Shown piece by piece: positions 17,821 through 29,912 of a stretch of 64,000 nucleotides of DNA (its first letter is position 1; each line of letters starts with the position of its first letter). Position numbers and translations under genes: made by a program. The notes under the pieces are model-generated. The model saw only the letters and a list, made by a program, of their open reading frames with translations, had not been told where the DNA came from and did no database searches. This stretch comes from Yamadazyma tenuis (lineage: Eukaryota > Ascomycota > Pichiomycetes > Serinales > Debaryomycetaceae), in contig NC_089462.1 in NCBI RefSeq assembly GCF_029203305.1, positions 434,001-498,000 of the forward strand, given 5' to 3'.

Positions 17821-18777
17821 ATGGCGAATTACGTAAATATGAGAATAAAGGTCAAAACCCCAACTAAAGTTAAAGTCCTAACAATCGATGACAACTTAAC
17901 CGAGTCGCAGCTACTAGAGGAACTTCACGCTGACACAGAACTTTTTCCTGGTCTCTCTAAAATACTGACCATCAAAACCGGCTTTCCTCCCAAGCCCCTC
18001 TCCATCCCTCCCAGCGAGACTATCAGAAAGTATATCCACAATGGAGACCAGCTATTGATTGAGGTCGGAGATGAGAAGTCACCAGAATCAAGGGAGAACC
18101 CCATCTCGAAGGAAGTCAACGACGATATTCCCAACGTCCATATCGGTGAATTGAACCAATATCTTATTCTACGCAATATCAAGGACGATAACTCGTGTAT
18201 GTTCAATGCCATTGGATACGCCACTAAAACCGACTCAGCCACCGAAATGAGAGCCGTGTGTGCTTCATATATCATGTCTGACCCCGACAAGTTCGACGAA
18301 GTGACGCTTGGCCGGTCTAATGATGACTACTGTTCTTGGATCACCAAGAAGGACTCGTGGGGAGGCGCTATCGAGCTTGGGATCTTGAGCGACTACTACA
18401 AAGTCCGGATAAATTGCATCGACATTGAGCTGGGAAATATCATAAAGTTTGAAAATGAAGATTCTCCTCCAAGCTCTTTCATCAACTTAGTGTACTCGGG
18501 AATTCATTACGATGTTTTGAGTGCAAACCCCATTCTCAGCACCCTGGAAAAAGACAAGGACATTGACACTAGTTTATGGCAGCGTGGATCTCCTGAAGAG
18601 ACTCCCATTATGAAAGCCGCTGAATCATTGTGCAAGTTGTTGCAAACCAAAAACTATACTACCAATACAACACGGTTCCGAATTCGATGTCTCGAGTGCT
18701 ATGATGTGCTCGTTGGAGAAACAGGGGCAGCTAAACATGCCAATGAAAAGGGCCATTTTAGATTTGGAGAAGTATGA
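17821..18777 (+). CDS. OTU1: OTU1/YOD1-type deubiquitinase of the Cdc48 pathway
   Basis: This cysteine protease trims ubiquitin chains on Cdc48/p97 substrates, as in ER-associated degradation. The 318-residue protein has an N-terminal UBX-like domain (about 1-80), then the OTU catalytic core with DDNSCMFNAIGYA (Asp/Cys of the active site), SWGGAIELGILSDYYKV, and the catalytic His in LVYSGIHYDVL. A C-terminal C2H2-type finger (CLECYDVLVG ... HANEKGH) completes the usual layout. The longer frame upstream begins at TTG, so the ATG at 17821 is used. The codon at 18430 is CTG in DIE-x-GNI, where relatives carry a polar residue; this fits Ser decoding. Confidence 0.95.
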   Translation: MANYVNMRIKVKTPTKVKVLTIDDNLTESQLLEELHADTELFPGLSKILTIKTGFPPKPLSIPPSETIRKYIHNGDQLLIEVGDEKSPESRENPISKEVNDDIPNVHIGELNQYLILRNIKDDNSCMFNAIGYATKTDSATEMRAVCASYIMSDPDKFDEVTLGRSNDDYCSWITKKDSWGGAIELGILSDYYKVRINCIDIELGNIIKFENEDSPPSSFINLVYSGIHYDVLSANPILSTLEKDKDIDTSLWQRGSPEETPIMKAAESLCKLLQTKNYTTNTTRFRIRCLECYDVLVGETGAAKHANEKGHFRFGEV

Positions 18778-19349
18778 TCTGGAGGTTATCTTGTTGGTCT
18801 TCTGATCTTTCTACACCATCCACTTCATACCAAATGGTAAGAGGTTTATCACTTTGAGGACACATAAGTGAGCACATACACCGACTTTTATGGCTTGAAA
18901 GAGCTTAGTTTCGACTGGCGCACAGCCTATCTTGTCAATTCTTGCGACAGTTTATATTGTGTGGGACAACTTTACACGGATGAGCCAAAACATGCTCACA
19001 TCTTCAGAACCACAAGGGACTGATATGAGCTGGTTAGGTTCGGCTGGATCTAAACTAATACACGTCTTCTCTACTTCAAATCAGATAACTACCACGCCGC
19101 TTGAGATCATTCTTTGCTCAAAGCTTTGCTCTCACACCCAAAAGTTACTCCTTTCCGTCCAAAAAAGCCGTCGGCTTAATAACCCCTTTCAAATGTCAGC
19201 CTTGACGAATCACCAACTCCACATTTTCTCCAGTTGCTCTACAACAACAATATCCAACTAAGCCGTCCACCTCTAAACTGAGCGTTTGCGCACGACACCC
19301 TCACACTGAAAAAAATAATCGACATACTTCTTCTTCACTGCAAACAACC
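18778..19349. other. Intergenic region between OTU1 and eIF2A
   Basis: This 572-bp tandem spacer holds the OTU1 3' end and the eIF2A promoter and leader. A 109-codon open frame at 18932-19261 has no family resemblance and an unlikely composition. No repeats or RNA genes were recognised. Confidence 0.5.
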
Positions 19350-21306
19350 ATGTCATTCGACACGCAAATATTTTGTACGTAACAGCTGTCCCTACTCGTT
19401 TGATGACACCGTCCAAACAATATACATCATAAGCTCCCCAATATACTAACAGGTACCTTCTTCAGGCCGTCAACCAAGAACCGTAGGGTTGATCAACAAA
19501 TACTCAGATGTGGAATCGTTTCCAAAACCAGCCGCCGAATGCAGAAGTGCTGTTTATTCGGCAAATGGCAAGTACTTTGGGTACACACAACCCACCGAGG
19601 TGGTGGTGTTTTCCACTGAAACCAACAAAGTGTTGTTGAAAATCGAATTAAGTGATGTTTTTGACATTGCCTTCTCACCAAATGGGACCTATTTGTGTAT
19701 GTGGCGCAAACCAGTAATGCTCAATAAAGAGAGTGGAGTCTGGAGCAAAAACGTCAAGATCTTCAACATTGCGAACGCTAGAATCATTATGGAGTGGTCT
19801 AATAAGCACCAGAATGGTTGGAAACCCCAATTTACTCAGGATGAAAACCTTTTTGCCAAAGGTACATTCAACCAAAAAGAAATCGAATTCTTTGACATGT
19901 CCAATGCCGCTAACGTCGAGCAAGTGACTTCAGCTGCATTCAGATACAAGCCTGAACTCCCGTATCAAAGTTTTAGTATCAGTCCTGGTTTAAACCCGTA
20001 CCTTGCCATCTTCACACCCGAAAAGTCTGGTAAGCCAGCCAACGTCTCAATTTATAATATTCCCAACTTTAACCAAGCGGTATGCCTGAAGAACTTTTTC
20101 AAAGCCGAACAGTGTCAGTTGAAATGGAACTCTTTGGGAACCGCATTATTGGCATTGGCTCTGATTGATCATGATACTACCAACCAGTCGTACTATGGAG
20201 AAACCAACTTATACCTTTTGGGAATCGCCGGGCTGTATAACTCGAGAATCGATTTGAAGAAAGAGGGACCAATCCACGATATATGTTGGTCTCCAACTGC
20301 CAGAGAGTTTGCGGTGATTTATGGTTACATGCCAAGTGAAACCAGTTTTTTCGATGCTCGTGGTAACCTTATTCATTCTTTGCCTACCTTACCCAGAAAT
20401 ACCATCTTGTATTCTCCTCACGGAAAGTACATCTTGGTGGCCGGGTTTGGGAACTTGCAAGGAACAGTGGATATTTATGACCGTCAAGACAAGTTTCGTA
20501 AAGTGGTGAGTTTTGAAGCTTCCAACACCAGTGTGTGTCTGTGGTCGCCCGATGGACGGTATATTTTAACTGCAACTACGTCTCCTAGGTTACGTGTGGA
20601 TAACGGATTGAAGGTCTGGCACTTCAGTGGCCGGTTGATCTACTACCGTGAATATACCGAATTGTTTGCGGTGGGGTGGAAACCAGCCAAGGTGGAAGAT
20701 TTCCCAGCCATTTCCAAATCAGAACCCATTCCTGGACCAGAGGCTCTGGCTCGCGAATACTTGGAGAAGAAGCAACTGGCTGCCTCTCTGTCTGCCAAAA
20801 AACCAGCTGGTGCTTACAGACCTCCTCATGCCAGAAATGGGGATCTGGCTCCAAAGGCCACATCTTTGTACCAAAGAGAATTGGCTTCGTCAAACCAACC
20901 TTCCACCTTCACCCCGGGAATAAGACAAAGGGCCGTACCGGGGGCCGCACCAGTTGTGGCGAAGGAGTCAAAAACCGCTGCTAAGAACCGGAAAAAGAGA
21001 GAGACTCAAAAGAAAAAAGAAGAGGAAGATGAAGCTGCTGCCACCGCTGCAGCCACTGCTGCAGCCACCTCTGCTGAGTCGACACCAAAGCCCGAGGAAG
21101 CCCAGCCTGAGGCTGGAGCTGTTGTGGGAGGAGTTTCCTCAATTGAGGAAAAACGGATCCGGTCGTTGTTGAAGAAGTTGCGGGCTATTGAGAGCTTGAA
21201 GATGAAACAGGCGTACGGAGAAACCTTAGAAGACACACAAATCTCCAAAATCAACAAAGAAGATGAGATCCGCAAAGAGTTGGACAACTTGGGATGGAGT
21301 GAGTGA
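19350..21306 (+). CDS. Eukaryotic translation initiation factor 2A (eIF2A), two exons
   Basis: This cytosolic WD-repeat factor delivers initiator tRNA in specialised initiation. Exon 1 is 19350-19374 (MSFDTQIF plus one base) and exon 2 is 19466-21306, giving 621 residues. The propeller contains SDVFDIAFSPNGTYL, FFKAEQCQLKWN, YYGETNLYLL, GPIHDICWSPTAREF, FGNLQGTVDIYD, TNTSVCLWSPDGRYI and SPRLRVDNGLKVW, collinear with yeast eIF2A (YGR054W). GAYRPPHAR and a charged Ala/Glu-rich helix follow in the C-terminal extension. Without splicing, the frame would have no ATG before the propeller (its first non-ATG start is TTG at 19489). CTG at 20086 sits in VC-x-KNFFKAE, where relatives have Ser or Asn. 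Confidence 0.95.
19375..19465 (+). other. Spliceosomal intron of the eIF2A gene
   Basis: The 91-nt intron has 5' splice site GTACGT (19375), branch point TACTAAC (19444-19450) and 3' site TTCAG (ending 19465). Splicing joins T/GC as a Cys codon and restores the frame into GLINKYSDVESF. The only deviation from consensus is C at position 4 of the donor. Confidence 0.88.
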
Positions 21307-23108
21307 TTGTCGGGTGCTTATACGAATACTTTTAGTTGATTGACAGTAAATAGGCTTTATTCTTTTTTAATGCACCGAACACAACGTTGACTCCCAAAAT
21401 GGCAACTCATCATCTCCTCACGACGGTGGAGGCGCGCTTTTTTTGCAAGACTTTTCTGGGCTTTGCCAATTACTTTACTATAAATAGCAATATGCAAATC
21501 CTTGATTTTCCTGGTTAATGTTATTGTAATCCCGCCTTTGTTTGAAGCAAACGCGATCTACTCCATGCAAGTCGGCGCAACATGTTCGTACCGAGCTCAC
21601 CGGCGAACAAATGGTTCCCAGTGCTAACCTGCAAAACTCTAAAAATAATGCATTATTGTTCAAAACAAATTTCGCGTTCGTCGCGTTGGTGTTGGTAGTC
21701 AACTGCTGTTGTGCCTGGCGACCGAGTTGCAACGACAGCGCGCTACCGCTGCCGCGCGTCAGCATCGACGCCGTCAGATTTGGCGATAGACCCAGGGCGT
21801 GGAACTGTAGAATCCCTGTTATCCCTTGACGAGACATCTACCGCCCATGCCAGCAACACTTCAAGAAACCCTTCGTAATAGCAGAGCCCTGTAGATATTC
21901 TAAACTCTCTCTAGGTATACTTTGACCAACATTTTTGTGGATAATTTAGTTGATATCGTTTTTATAGGAATTTTGCTTGCCAGCTTTGTGGTTCAATTTC
22001 TGATAGCATTTGTTTTTTTTTCTCACGCTGATTATTTTTTTCTTCTTTATACTGTTCTTTTGGATTAGTTATCCGTTATATCAACATCCCATAGGTTCTT
22101 TGAATTGTATGTATACCTTCTAGTTGTTACTAATGCTTCTACAAGACTTGCTCGATGGTGGTGGTTTTTTTTTGGGTATTTTGACAGGGGTTTTCAGTTG
22201 GTTCCAAGAAATGTGTGAACCAGATTGATTCTCCATTGATTTGATGATTTGACTCCCCTAATGCGTGAATTTGACACCGGAAGTGTGCTGATATACTTGT
22301 GGTAAACCTGAATCCCTAACTACTCCTGTTGTGCCAGATCCCTGGTGATTTACGACCACTCTACAGATGAAAAGCCGATTTATCCGTGTCTCCAAGCTTC
22401 TTTTTTCCCGCATTTTTCGGGTATTCTACTTGTTGGGCGATGAAGATCCGTCTGGCGTGGTTCATTTGAAGAGAAATATCCAGGACCACTCTGAGAACTT
22501 AATTTTCCACCAAGCAGGCGCAGGTTAAATCGCACTACTAAGGATGTTAAGGGACAAGGTGCAGGTGGAACTAAAAGGCGTAAAGTGCAAATTCCACCAA
22601 AAGGGCGGTGTGCGCGGATCTTGCATTGTAGTGGGAGTCTTACCAAATCGAGGACACGACCGCTCTGAAATAGCAATGTTACACAAAGTTCTCGGCTATA
22701 GAGGAAAATTTTCACCCGAACCTGCAACGCCTGCTTCCAGATCCGGTGGCAAATATTCCTGGCCCCGAGGGTAATTTACAGGTTACAGGGGGCTTTGCAG
22801 ATTGCACCAGGTGTTTGTGAGATTGTCCCGATCCGTTCAGTATAGAGGATGTCAGGGCAGAAAAATGAAAAACGCTTCTTGATTTTTTAAAACAGATTTT
22901 TCTTCACACTTGATTTTTTCTATTCAAGTATTCCTTGAATAAATCAAATTAACCGTGAACCCGAATCATCTTCAAGACCTTGGTTTTTCTAAACACATTC
23001 GCTTCAACTTCCTCGCAGAAAAATTCCCCCAAAATCCACAAAAAAACCACGCTTCCAGAAGTCTGTGCAAGTTTATTGATCCAACCAGTTTACTAACAAA
23101 CGTGAAAG
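21307..23108. other. Long (1.8 kb) upstream region of the glucan synthase gene
   Basis: No credible gene is visible; frames such as 21542-21829 (+) and 21478-21837 (-) overlap each other and match nothing known. The region has many T-rich tracts (22010-22045, 22165-22172), an inverted repeat TATTCAAG/CTTGAATA with a 5-nt loop at 22921-22941, and TACTAAC at 23091-23097, close to the ATG. It may contain a long regulated promoter or leader. Confidence 0.5.
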
Positions 23109-26100
23109 ATGTCGTATAACGATAATAACCAAAATAATTATTATGATCCCAACCAACCGGTTGGGCATGATGGTTATTATCAACAACAACCGTACGATAA
23201 TGTGAACCAACAAGAATATTATGATCCAAACGCCCAATATCAGCAACCTTATGATATGGACGGTTACCAAGATCTGAACTACCAACAACAGCCAAACTAC
23301 CAACAGGACCCCGAAGCCTTTAGTGACTTTTCCTACGGTGGCCAAACTCCTGGTACTCCCGGCTATGATCAATATGGTACCCAATACACTCCATCGCAAA
23401 TGAGCTATGGAGGAGGTCCAAGATCAAGTGGAGCTTCCACTCCTATTTATGGCGGTAACGGCTATGATCCCACCCAGTTTCAAATGTCGTCTAACTTGCC
23501 ATACCCAGCTTGGAGTGCTGATCCTCAAGCTCCTATTAAGATTGAACATATTGAAGATATCTTTATTGATTTGACAAACAAGTTTGGTTTCCAAAGAGAC
23601 TCTATGAGAAATATGTTTGACTACTTTATGACCTTATTGGACTCCAGATCGTCGAGAATGTCTCCTGCCCAAGCCTTGTTGAGTTTGCATGCCGACTATA
23701 TTGGTGGTGATAATGCCAACTACAAGAAATGGTATTTTGCTTGTCAACAAGATTTGGACGATTCCATTGGATTTTCCAACATGGCCATGGGAAAGGTTGG
23801 TAGAAAGGCTAGAAAGGCTTCTAAGAAATCCAAGAAGGCCAGAAAGGCTGTCGAAGACCACGGTCAAGACATCGATGCTATGGCCAATGAGTTGGAAGGT
23901 GACTACTCTTTGGAAGCTGCTGAAATCAGATGGAAGGCCAAGATGAACAACTTGACTCCTCAAGAAAGAGTTAGAGACGTGGCCTTGTACTTGTTGTTAT
24001 GGGGTGAAGCTAATCAAGTTCGTTTTACTCCTGAATGCTTGTGTTACATTTATAAAACTGCTTTTGATTACTTACAATCTCCTCAATGTCAACAAAGACA
24101 AGAAGCTGTTCCTGAAGGTGACTACTTGAACAGAGTTGTCACCCCAATCTACAGATTCATAAGATCTCAGGTGTATGAAATCTATGATGGTAGATTTATC
24201 AAGAGAGAAAAAGATCACAACAAGGTGATTGGTTACGATGATGTTAACCAGTTGTTCTGGTATCCAGAAGGTATTTCCAGAATCATCTTTGAAGACGGCT
24301 CGAGATTGGTAGATGTTCCACAAGAAGAAAGATACTTGAGGTTAGGTGAAGTTGAATGGAAAAACGTGTTCTTCAAGACCTATAAGGAAATCAGAACCTG
24401 GTTACATTTTGTCACCAATTTCAACAGAATCTGGATTATTCACGTGTGTGTCTACTGGATTTACATGTCTTTTTACTCTCCTTCCCTTTACACTTTGCAC
24501 TACTTCCAAACCTTGAACAACCAACCAGTGACATCTTCTAGATGGGCTGCTGCTGCCATTGCCGGTATTATTGCCAGTGCCATTCAGATTTTGGCAACCT
24601 TGTTTGAATGGATGTTTGTTCCAAGAGAATGGTCTGGTGCTCAGCACTTGACTCGTCGGTTGGTGTTTTTGATTTTGATCTTTATTGCAAATTTGGCTCC
24701 AGTGGTGTTTACCTTCTACTGGGCTGGTTTGGCTGCTAAGTCGAAGGCTGCTTTGGTGGTGTCGGTTGTTGGTTTCTTCATTGCTGTTGTTTCCATCGTG
24801 TTCTTTGCTATCATGCCCTTGGGTGGTTTGTTCACCTCTTACATGAACAGAAGATCCAGAAAGTATTTGTCTTCCCAGACTTTCACTGCCAGTTTCTCCA
24901 AGTTGAGAGGGTTGGATATGTGGTTATCTTACTTTTTGTGGTTCTTGGTGTTTTTGGCCAAGTACCTTGAATCTTATTTCTTCTTGATTAAATCTTTGAT
25001 TGATCCTGTAAGAATTTTGTCCACCACCACCATGAGATGTCATGGTGATATATGGTTCACCAACACTTTGTGTAAGCACCAAACCAAAATTGTTTTAGGT
25101 TTGATGCTTTTGACTGATCTTTTGTTGTTCTTCTTGGATACCTACATGTGGTACATTATTTGTAACTGTGTATTCTCCATTGGTAGATCTTTCTACTTGG
25201 GTATTTCCATTTTGACTCCATGGAGAAATATTTTCACCAGATTGCCAAAGAGAATCTACTCCAAGATTTTGGCTACTACTGAAATGGAAATCAAGTACAA
25301 GCCTAAGGTCTTGATTTCTCAAATTTGGAACGCTATTGTTATCTCCATGTACAGAGAACATTTGTTGGCTATTGACCACGTGCAGAAGTTGTTGTACCAC
25401 CAAGTTCCATCTGAAGTTGAAGGCAAGAGAACTTTGAGAGCTCCAACTTTCTTTGTCAGTCAGGATGACAACAGTTTTGACACTGAGTTTTTCCCAGTCA
25501 ACTCTGAAGCCGAAAGAAGAATTTCTTTCTTTGCTCAATCTTTGGCTACTCCAATCTTGGAACCTTTGCCAGTCGACAACATGCCCACATTCACTGTGTT
25601 TACTCCTCACTATTCCGAAAAGATTTTATTATCTTTGAGAGAAATTATTAGAGAGGATGATCAATACTCGAGAGTCACCTTATTGGAATACTTGAAACAA
25701 TTACACCCAGTTGAATGGGACTGTTTCGTTAAGGATACTAAGATCTTGGCCGAAGAAACCGCTGCTTATGAAAATGGTGATGATCCAGAGAAATTGAGTG
25801 AAGATGGCTTGAAGTCTAAGATTGATGATTTGCCATTCTACTGTATTGGTTTCAAATCTGCTGCTCCTGAATACACTTTGAGAACCAGAATTTGGGCTTC
25901 GTTGAGATCCCAAACCTTGTACAGAACCGTGTCTGGTTTCATGAATTACGCCAGAGCCATTAAGTTGTTATACCGTGTTGAAAACCCCGAATTAGTTCAA
26001 TACTTTGGTGGTGACCCAGAAGGTTTAGAATTGGCTTTGGAAAGAATGGCAAGAAGAAAGTTCAGATTTGTTGTTTCTATGCAAAGATTGGCTAAGTTCA

Positions 26101-28715
26101 AGGAAGACGAAATGGAAAATGCCGAATTCTTATTGAGAGCTTACCCAGATTTACAGATTGCTTACTTGGATGAAGAACCAGCTTTGAACGAAGATGAAGA
26201 ACCAAGAGTATACTCTGCTTTGATTGATGGTCATTGTGAGATGTTAGAAAATGGTAGACGTCGTCCTAAGTTTAGAGTCCAATTGTCTGGTAACCCAATC
26301 TTGGGTGATGGTAAGTCTGATAACCAGAATCACGCTATTATTTTCCACCGTGGTGAATATATCCAGTTGATTGATGCTAATCAAGACAATTATTTGGAAG
26401 AATGTTTGAAGATTAGATCTGTTTTGGCTGAATTTGAAGAATTGAATGTTGAACATGTTAACCCTTATGCTCCATCTTTGAAGAACAAGGATAAGACTAC
26501 TGAATTCCCTGTTGCGATTTTGGGTGCTAGAGAATACATTTTCTCTGAGAACTCTGGTGTTTTAGGTGATGTTGCCGCTGGTAAAGAACAGACTTTCGGT
26601 ACCTTGTTTGCTAGAACCTTGGCTCAAATCGGTGGTAAATTACATTACGGTCACCCTGATTTCTTGAATGCTACTTTCATGTTAACTAGAGGTGGTGTTT
26701 CTAAGGCTCAAAAGGGTTTGCACTTGAACGAAGATATTTACGCTGGTATGAACGCTATGTTGAGAGGTGGTAGAATCAAGCACTGTGAATACTACCAATG
26801 TGGTAAGGGTAGAGATATGGGTTTCGGTTCGATTTTGAATTTCACAACTAAGATTGGTGCTGGTATGGGTGAACAGATGTTGTCTCGTGAATACTACTAC
26901 TTGTCGACTCAATTACCATTGGACAGATTCTTATCTTTCTACTTTGGTCACCCTGGTTTCCATATTAACAACTTGTTCATTCAATTTTCCTTGCAATGTT
27001 TCTTATTGGTTTTGGCTAACTTGAACTCTTTGGCTCATGAATCGATCTTCTGCTCTTATGACAGATATAAGCCAATTACGGATATCTTGTACCCAATTGG
27101 ATGTTACAACTTGTCTCCTGTTGTTGACTGGATTAGACGTTATACATTGTCTATCTTTATTGTTTTCTTCATTTCTTTCATTCCTTTGACTATTCAAGAA
27201 TTGATTGAAAGAGGTGTTTGGAAGGCAGCTCAAAGATTCGCTAGACATATCATCTCCTTGTCTCCAATGTTTGAAGTGTTTGTTGCTCAAATTTACTCGA
27301 CTTCGTTGTTTACTGATTTGACCACCGGTGGTGCCAGATATATCTCGACTGGTAGAGGATTTGCTACGTCTCGTATTCCATTTTCCATTTTGTACTCAAG
27401 ATTTGCTGACTCCTCCATTTACATGGGTGCTAGATCGATGTTGATCATTTTGTTTGGTACTGTTTCCCATTGGCAACCAGCTTTATTGTGGTTCTGGGCT
27501 TCATTGTCGGCATTGATGTTTTCTCCATTCATTTTCAATCCTCATCAATTTGCATGGGAAGATTACTTTATTGACTACCGTGACTTTATCAGATGGTTGT
27601 CTCGTGGTAACACTAAATGGCACAGAAACTCTTGGATTGGTTACATCCGTCTTTCTAGATCCAGAATTACTGGATTCAAGAGGAAGTTGACTGGAGATAT
27701 CTCTGAAAAGTCTGCTGGTGACGCTTCAAGAGCTCACAGATCCAACGTGTTCTTTGCTGACTTTATTCCATGTGTATTCTACACCGCTGGTCTTTTCGTT
27801 GCATTCACGTTTATCAATGCTCAAACTGGTGTCACCAAAAATGTGCAAGATGTGAACTCTACATTGAGAGTTGTCATTTGTGCCTTGGCTCCTGTGGTTA
27901 TTGATTGTGGTGTGTTGGCATTCTGTCTCGGTATGGCTTGTTGTGCTGGTCCAATGTTGGGCTTGTGTTGTAAGAAGACTGGTGCAGTTCTTGCTGGGTT
28001 TGCTCACGGTGTTGCCGTTGTGATCCACTTGGTCTTCTTCATTGTCATGTGGGTATTGGAAGGATTCTCTTTTGCCAAGATGTTGTTAGGTCTCTGTACC
28101 ATGATCTACATCCAAAGATGTTTGTTCAAGTTCTTGACATTGGTGTGTTTGACCAGAGAATTCAAGAATGACAAATCCAACACTGCTTTCTGGACCGGTA
28201 AATGGTATAACACCGGTATGGGATGGATGGCCTTTACCCAACCTTCAAGAGAATTCTGTGCTAAGGTGATTGAATTGTCTGAATTTGCTGGTGACTTTGT
28301 ATTGGCTCATATCATTTTGTTCTTCCAGTTCCCAATCTTGTTAATCCCAATGATTGACAGATGGCATTCTACTATGTTGTTCTGGTTAAAGCCTTCTAGA
28401 TTAATCAGACCTCCAATCTACTCATTGAAGCAGGCCAAGTTGAGAAAGAGAATGGTGAGAAAGTACTGTACTTTATACTTTGGTATCTTGATCTTGTTCA
28501 TTGTGTTAATTGCAGCTCCAGCTATTGCATCTCGTTTCGTACCTGATGACCTTGGAAAGCAATTAAACACCGAAGGGCTGATTGCCAACGGTTTGTTCCA
28601 ACCAAGAAAGACTGACAACAATGATACCAAGAAACCATCCAAGGCTTATGCTTCTTCTTGGTCGTTTGCCAGTTACACTCCATCCAAGACGACGTCTTAC
28701 ACCACCAAGGCTTAG
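23109..28715 (+). CDS. FKS1: 1,3-beta-D-glucan synthase catalytic subunit (FKS1/GSC1 family)
   Basis: This plasma-membrane GT48 enzyme makes cell-wall beta-1,3-glucan from UDP-glucose under Rho1 control and is the echinocandin target. The 1868-residue protein has an N-terminal Asn/Gln/Tyr-rich tail, the FKS1_dom1 region (about 230-350), and a first TM block (about 395-690). A large cytosolic catalytic domain (about 730-1290) includes [30 protein letters not shown] and [15 protein letters not shown] segments (here [10 protein letters not shown]). A second TM block ends near 1830. Hot spot 2 is consensus DWIRRYTL (1340-1347). Hot spot 1 reads FLIKSLIDP (625-633), unlike the usual FLTLSLRDP. Codon use indicates high expression. 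The variant hot spot leaves open whether this is the main isoform or a paralogue. Confidence 0.95.
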   Translation: MSYNDNNQNNYYDPNQPVGHDGYYQQQPYDNVNQQEYYDPNAQYQQPYDMDGYQDLNYQQQPNYQQDPEAFSDFSYGGQTPGTPGYDQYGTQYTPSQMSYGGGPRSSGASTPIYGGNGYDPTQFQMSSNLPYPAWSADPQAPIKIEHIEDIFIDLTNKFGFQRDSMRNMFDYFMTLLDSRSSRMSPAQALLSLHADYIGGDNANYKKWYFACQQDLDDSIGFSNMAMGKVGRKARKASKKSKKARKAVEDHGQDIDAMANELEGDYSLEAAEIRWKAKMNNLTPQERVRDVALYLLLWGEANQVRFTPECLCYIYKTAFDYLQSPQCQQRQEAVPEGDYLNRVVTPIYRFIRSQVYEIYDGRFIKREKDHNKVIGYDDVNQLFWYPEGISRIIFEDGSRLVDVPQEERYLRLGEVEWKNVFFKTYKEIRTWLHFVTNFNRIWIIHVCVYWIYMSFYSPSLYTLHYFQTLNNQPVTSSRWAAAAIAGIIASAIQILATLFEWMFVPREWSGAQHLTRRLVFLILIFIANLAPVVFTFYWAGLAAKSKAALVVSVVGFFIAVVSIVFFAIMPLGGLFTSYMNRRSRKYLSSQTFTASFSKLRGLDMWLSYFLWFLVFLAKYLESYFFLIKSLIDPVRILSTTTMRCHGDIWFTNTLCKHQTKIVLGLMLLTDLLLFFLDTYMWYIICNCVFSIGRSFYLGISILTPWRNIFTRLPKRIYSKILATTEMEIKYKPKVLISQIWNAIVISMYREHLLAIDHVQKLLYHQVPSEVEGKRTLRAPTFFVSQDDNSFDTEFFPVNSEAERRISFFAQSLATPILEPLPVDNMPTFTVFTPHYSEKILLSLREIIREDDQYSRVTLLEYLKQLHPVEWDCFVKDTKILAEETAAYENGDDPEKLSEDGLKSKIDDLPFYCIGFKSAAPEYTLRTRIWASLRSQTLYRTVSGFMNYARAIKLLYRVENPELVQYFGGDPEGLELALERMARRKFRFVVSMQRLAKFKEDEMENAEFLLRAYPDLQIAYLDEEPALNEDEEPRVYSALIDGHCEMLENGRRRPKFRVQLSGNPILGDGKSDNQNHAIIFHRGEYIQLIDANQDNYLEECLKIRSVLAEFEELNVEHVNPYAPSLKNKDKTTEFPVAILGAREYIFSENSGVLGDVAAGKEQTFGTLFARTLAQIGGKLHYGHPDFLNATFMLTRGGVSKAQKGLHLNEDIYAGMNAMLRGGRIKHCEYYQCGKGRDMGFGSILNFTTKIGAGMGEQMLSREYYYLSTQLPLDRFLSFYFGHPGFHINNLFIQFSLQCFLLVLANLNSLAHESIFCSYDRYKPITDILYPIGCYNLSPVVDWIRRYTLSIFIVFFISFIPLTIQELIERGVWKAAQRFARHIISLSPMFEVFVAQIYSTSLFTDLTTGGARYISTGRGFATSRIPFSILYSRFADSSIYMGARSMLIILFGTVSHWQPALLWFWASLSALMFSPFIFNPHQFAWEDYFIDYRDFIRWLSRGNTKWHRNSWIGYIRLSRSRITGFKRKLTGDISEKSAGDASRAHRSNVFFADFIPCVFYTAGLFVAFTFINAQTGVTKNVQDVNSTLRVVICALAPVVIDCGVLAFCLGMACCAGPMLGLCCKKTGAVLAGFAHGVAVVIHLVFFIVMWVLEGFSFAKMLLGLCTMIYIQRCLFKFLTLVCLTREFKNDKSNTAFWTGKWYNTGMGWMAFTQPSREFCAKVIELSEFAGDFVLAHIILFFQFPILLIPMIDRWHSTMLFWLKPSRLIRPPIYSLKQAKLRKRMVRKYCTLYFGILILFIVLIAAPAIASRFVPDDLGKQLNTEGLIANGLFQPRKTDNNDTKKPSKAYASSWSFASYTPSKTTSYTTKA

Positions 28716-28922
28716 ATGGATCATATGAACCAAACTCGGTGATTATCCATCACTGTTGATTTATCAGGATCGGTTATATTTGTTTATTATATTGGATTGC
28801 TTTTGATCACATAGTTATAAAATGTGTACCCATAAATCTATATATTATGTTTTACCTCAGGGCGCGCTCACTTAAATTTCCAAAACTTTACACATAGTTG
28901 TTACCAGCTATCACTTAAAATA

Positions 28923-29912
28923 ATGCCATTTTTACTGCGGTCCCACCATTTACCCAACTCTACACGCGTGTTGTTGGGATGCCTTGTGACAGTATCACTG
29001 TTACTTTTCTTTATCAAATTGGCCAGGTTCCGGGCTGCGTCCGGTGATATCAAGCTCCATGACATTAGAGTCCCATACATTCAGTTGATTCCTAGATACA
29101 CGATTTTTTACCCTTGGGCAGTTGTGACCTCAATCTTTGCGGAAATCTCTGTTATAGGGTTCCTTTTGTCAACCGCCGTGTTGACAGTGACTAGTAGATA
29201 CATCGAGAAATTCTGGGGATCCAAAGAGGTGATCAAGTTTGTGTTTATTGTTTGCAGTGTCACCAATTTTTTGACCGTATTAATCACCATCATTTCAAAT
29301 ATTATCCGGGGAGATGCCATGGGAATGGATAAGCCATTGGGTGGTGGGATCTCGTACTATATTGGATTCTTGGTTGCATTAAAGCAGTTGATTCCAGAGC
29401 ACAATATTGTTTTGTTTCAAGGATTGATCAATTTCAGAGTGAAACACTTGCCATTTATTTGTGTCAGTGTGCTGTTGTTGTGGTCCTTACTCTTTTCTCG
29501 GTCTTTGTACCCATTTATCCCTTCGGTGGAAAGCTTTTTGATCACCTACATATACTTGAGGTTCTTTCAATTGTTTACAGTGGATCCTTTGTTGCCAGTC
29601 TCTTCGAATGATGCCGGTAATGTCATCTATGGTGATGCCTCCGATGTCTTTAAATTGGTGGAGTTCTTTCCAGATATCTCTAAGCCGGTGTTGTCTGTGG
29701 TTTTCGATAAGATATATGAATTGTCAGTGCTATTGGGGGTGATTGCTCCATTCAACGATGACTCTGTTGAACTAGGCAATATTAGAGCTCAGAAGAGACT
29801 GGAACAGATAAACCAGACACAGAAGTCGGTTGCCAACTCGGTGGCAGAAAGAAGAAGACAAGTTGCTCTTCAGGTGATTGAGGATAGAATCAACAAGGAA
29901 TCTAGACCTTGA
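28923..29912 (+). CDS. TMEM115/YOL107W-like rhomboid-related Golgi membrane protein (DUF1751)
   Basis: The 329-residue protein has about six membrane segments in the first 215 residues, with the family features RYTIFYPWAVVTSIFAE, RYIEKFWGSKEVIKF and GGGISYYIGFLVALKQLIPEH. It lacks rhomboid Ser-His catalysis, as do TMEM115 and yeast YOL107W. The C-terminus is cytosolic and charged (AQKRLEQ ... ERRRQVALQVIEDRI), as in the family. TMEM115 has a proposed role in retrograde Golgi transport; the yeast relative is uncharacterised. It follows FKS1 in tandem with a 207-bp gap. Confidence 0.88.
   Translation: MPFLLRSHHLPNSTRVLLGCLVTVSLLLFFIKLARFRAASGDIKLHDIRVPYIQLIPRYTIFYPWAVVTSIFAEISVIGFLLSTAVLTVTSRYIEKFWGSKEVIKFVFIVCSVTNFLTVLITIISNIIRGDAMGMDKPLGGGISYYIGFLVALKQLIPEHNIVLFQGLINFRVKHLPFICVSVLLLWSLLFSRSLYPFIPSVESFLITYIYLRFFQLFTVDPLLPVSSNDAGNVIYGDASDVFKLVEFFPDISKPVLSVVFDKIYELSVLLGVIAPFNDDSVELGNIRAQKRLEQINQTQKSVANSVAERRRQVALQVIEDRINKESRP

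Noticed and set aside
21478..21837. Overlapping frames on both strands upstream of the glucan synthase
   Set aside because: They mirror each other, match nothing, and have no codon bias like their neighbours.
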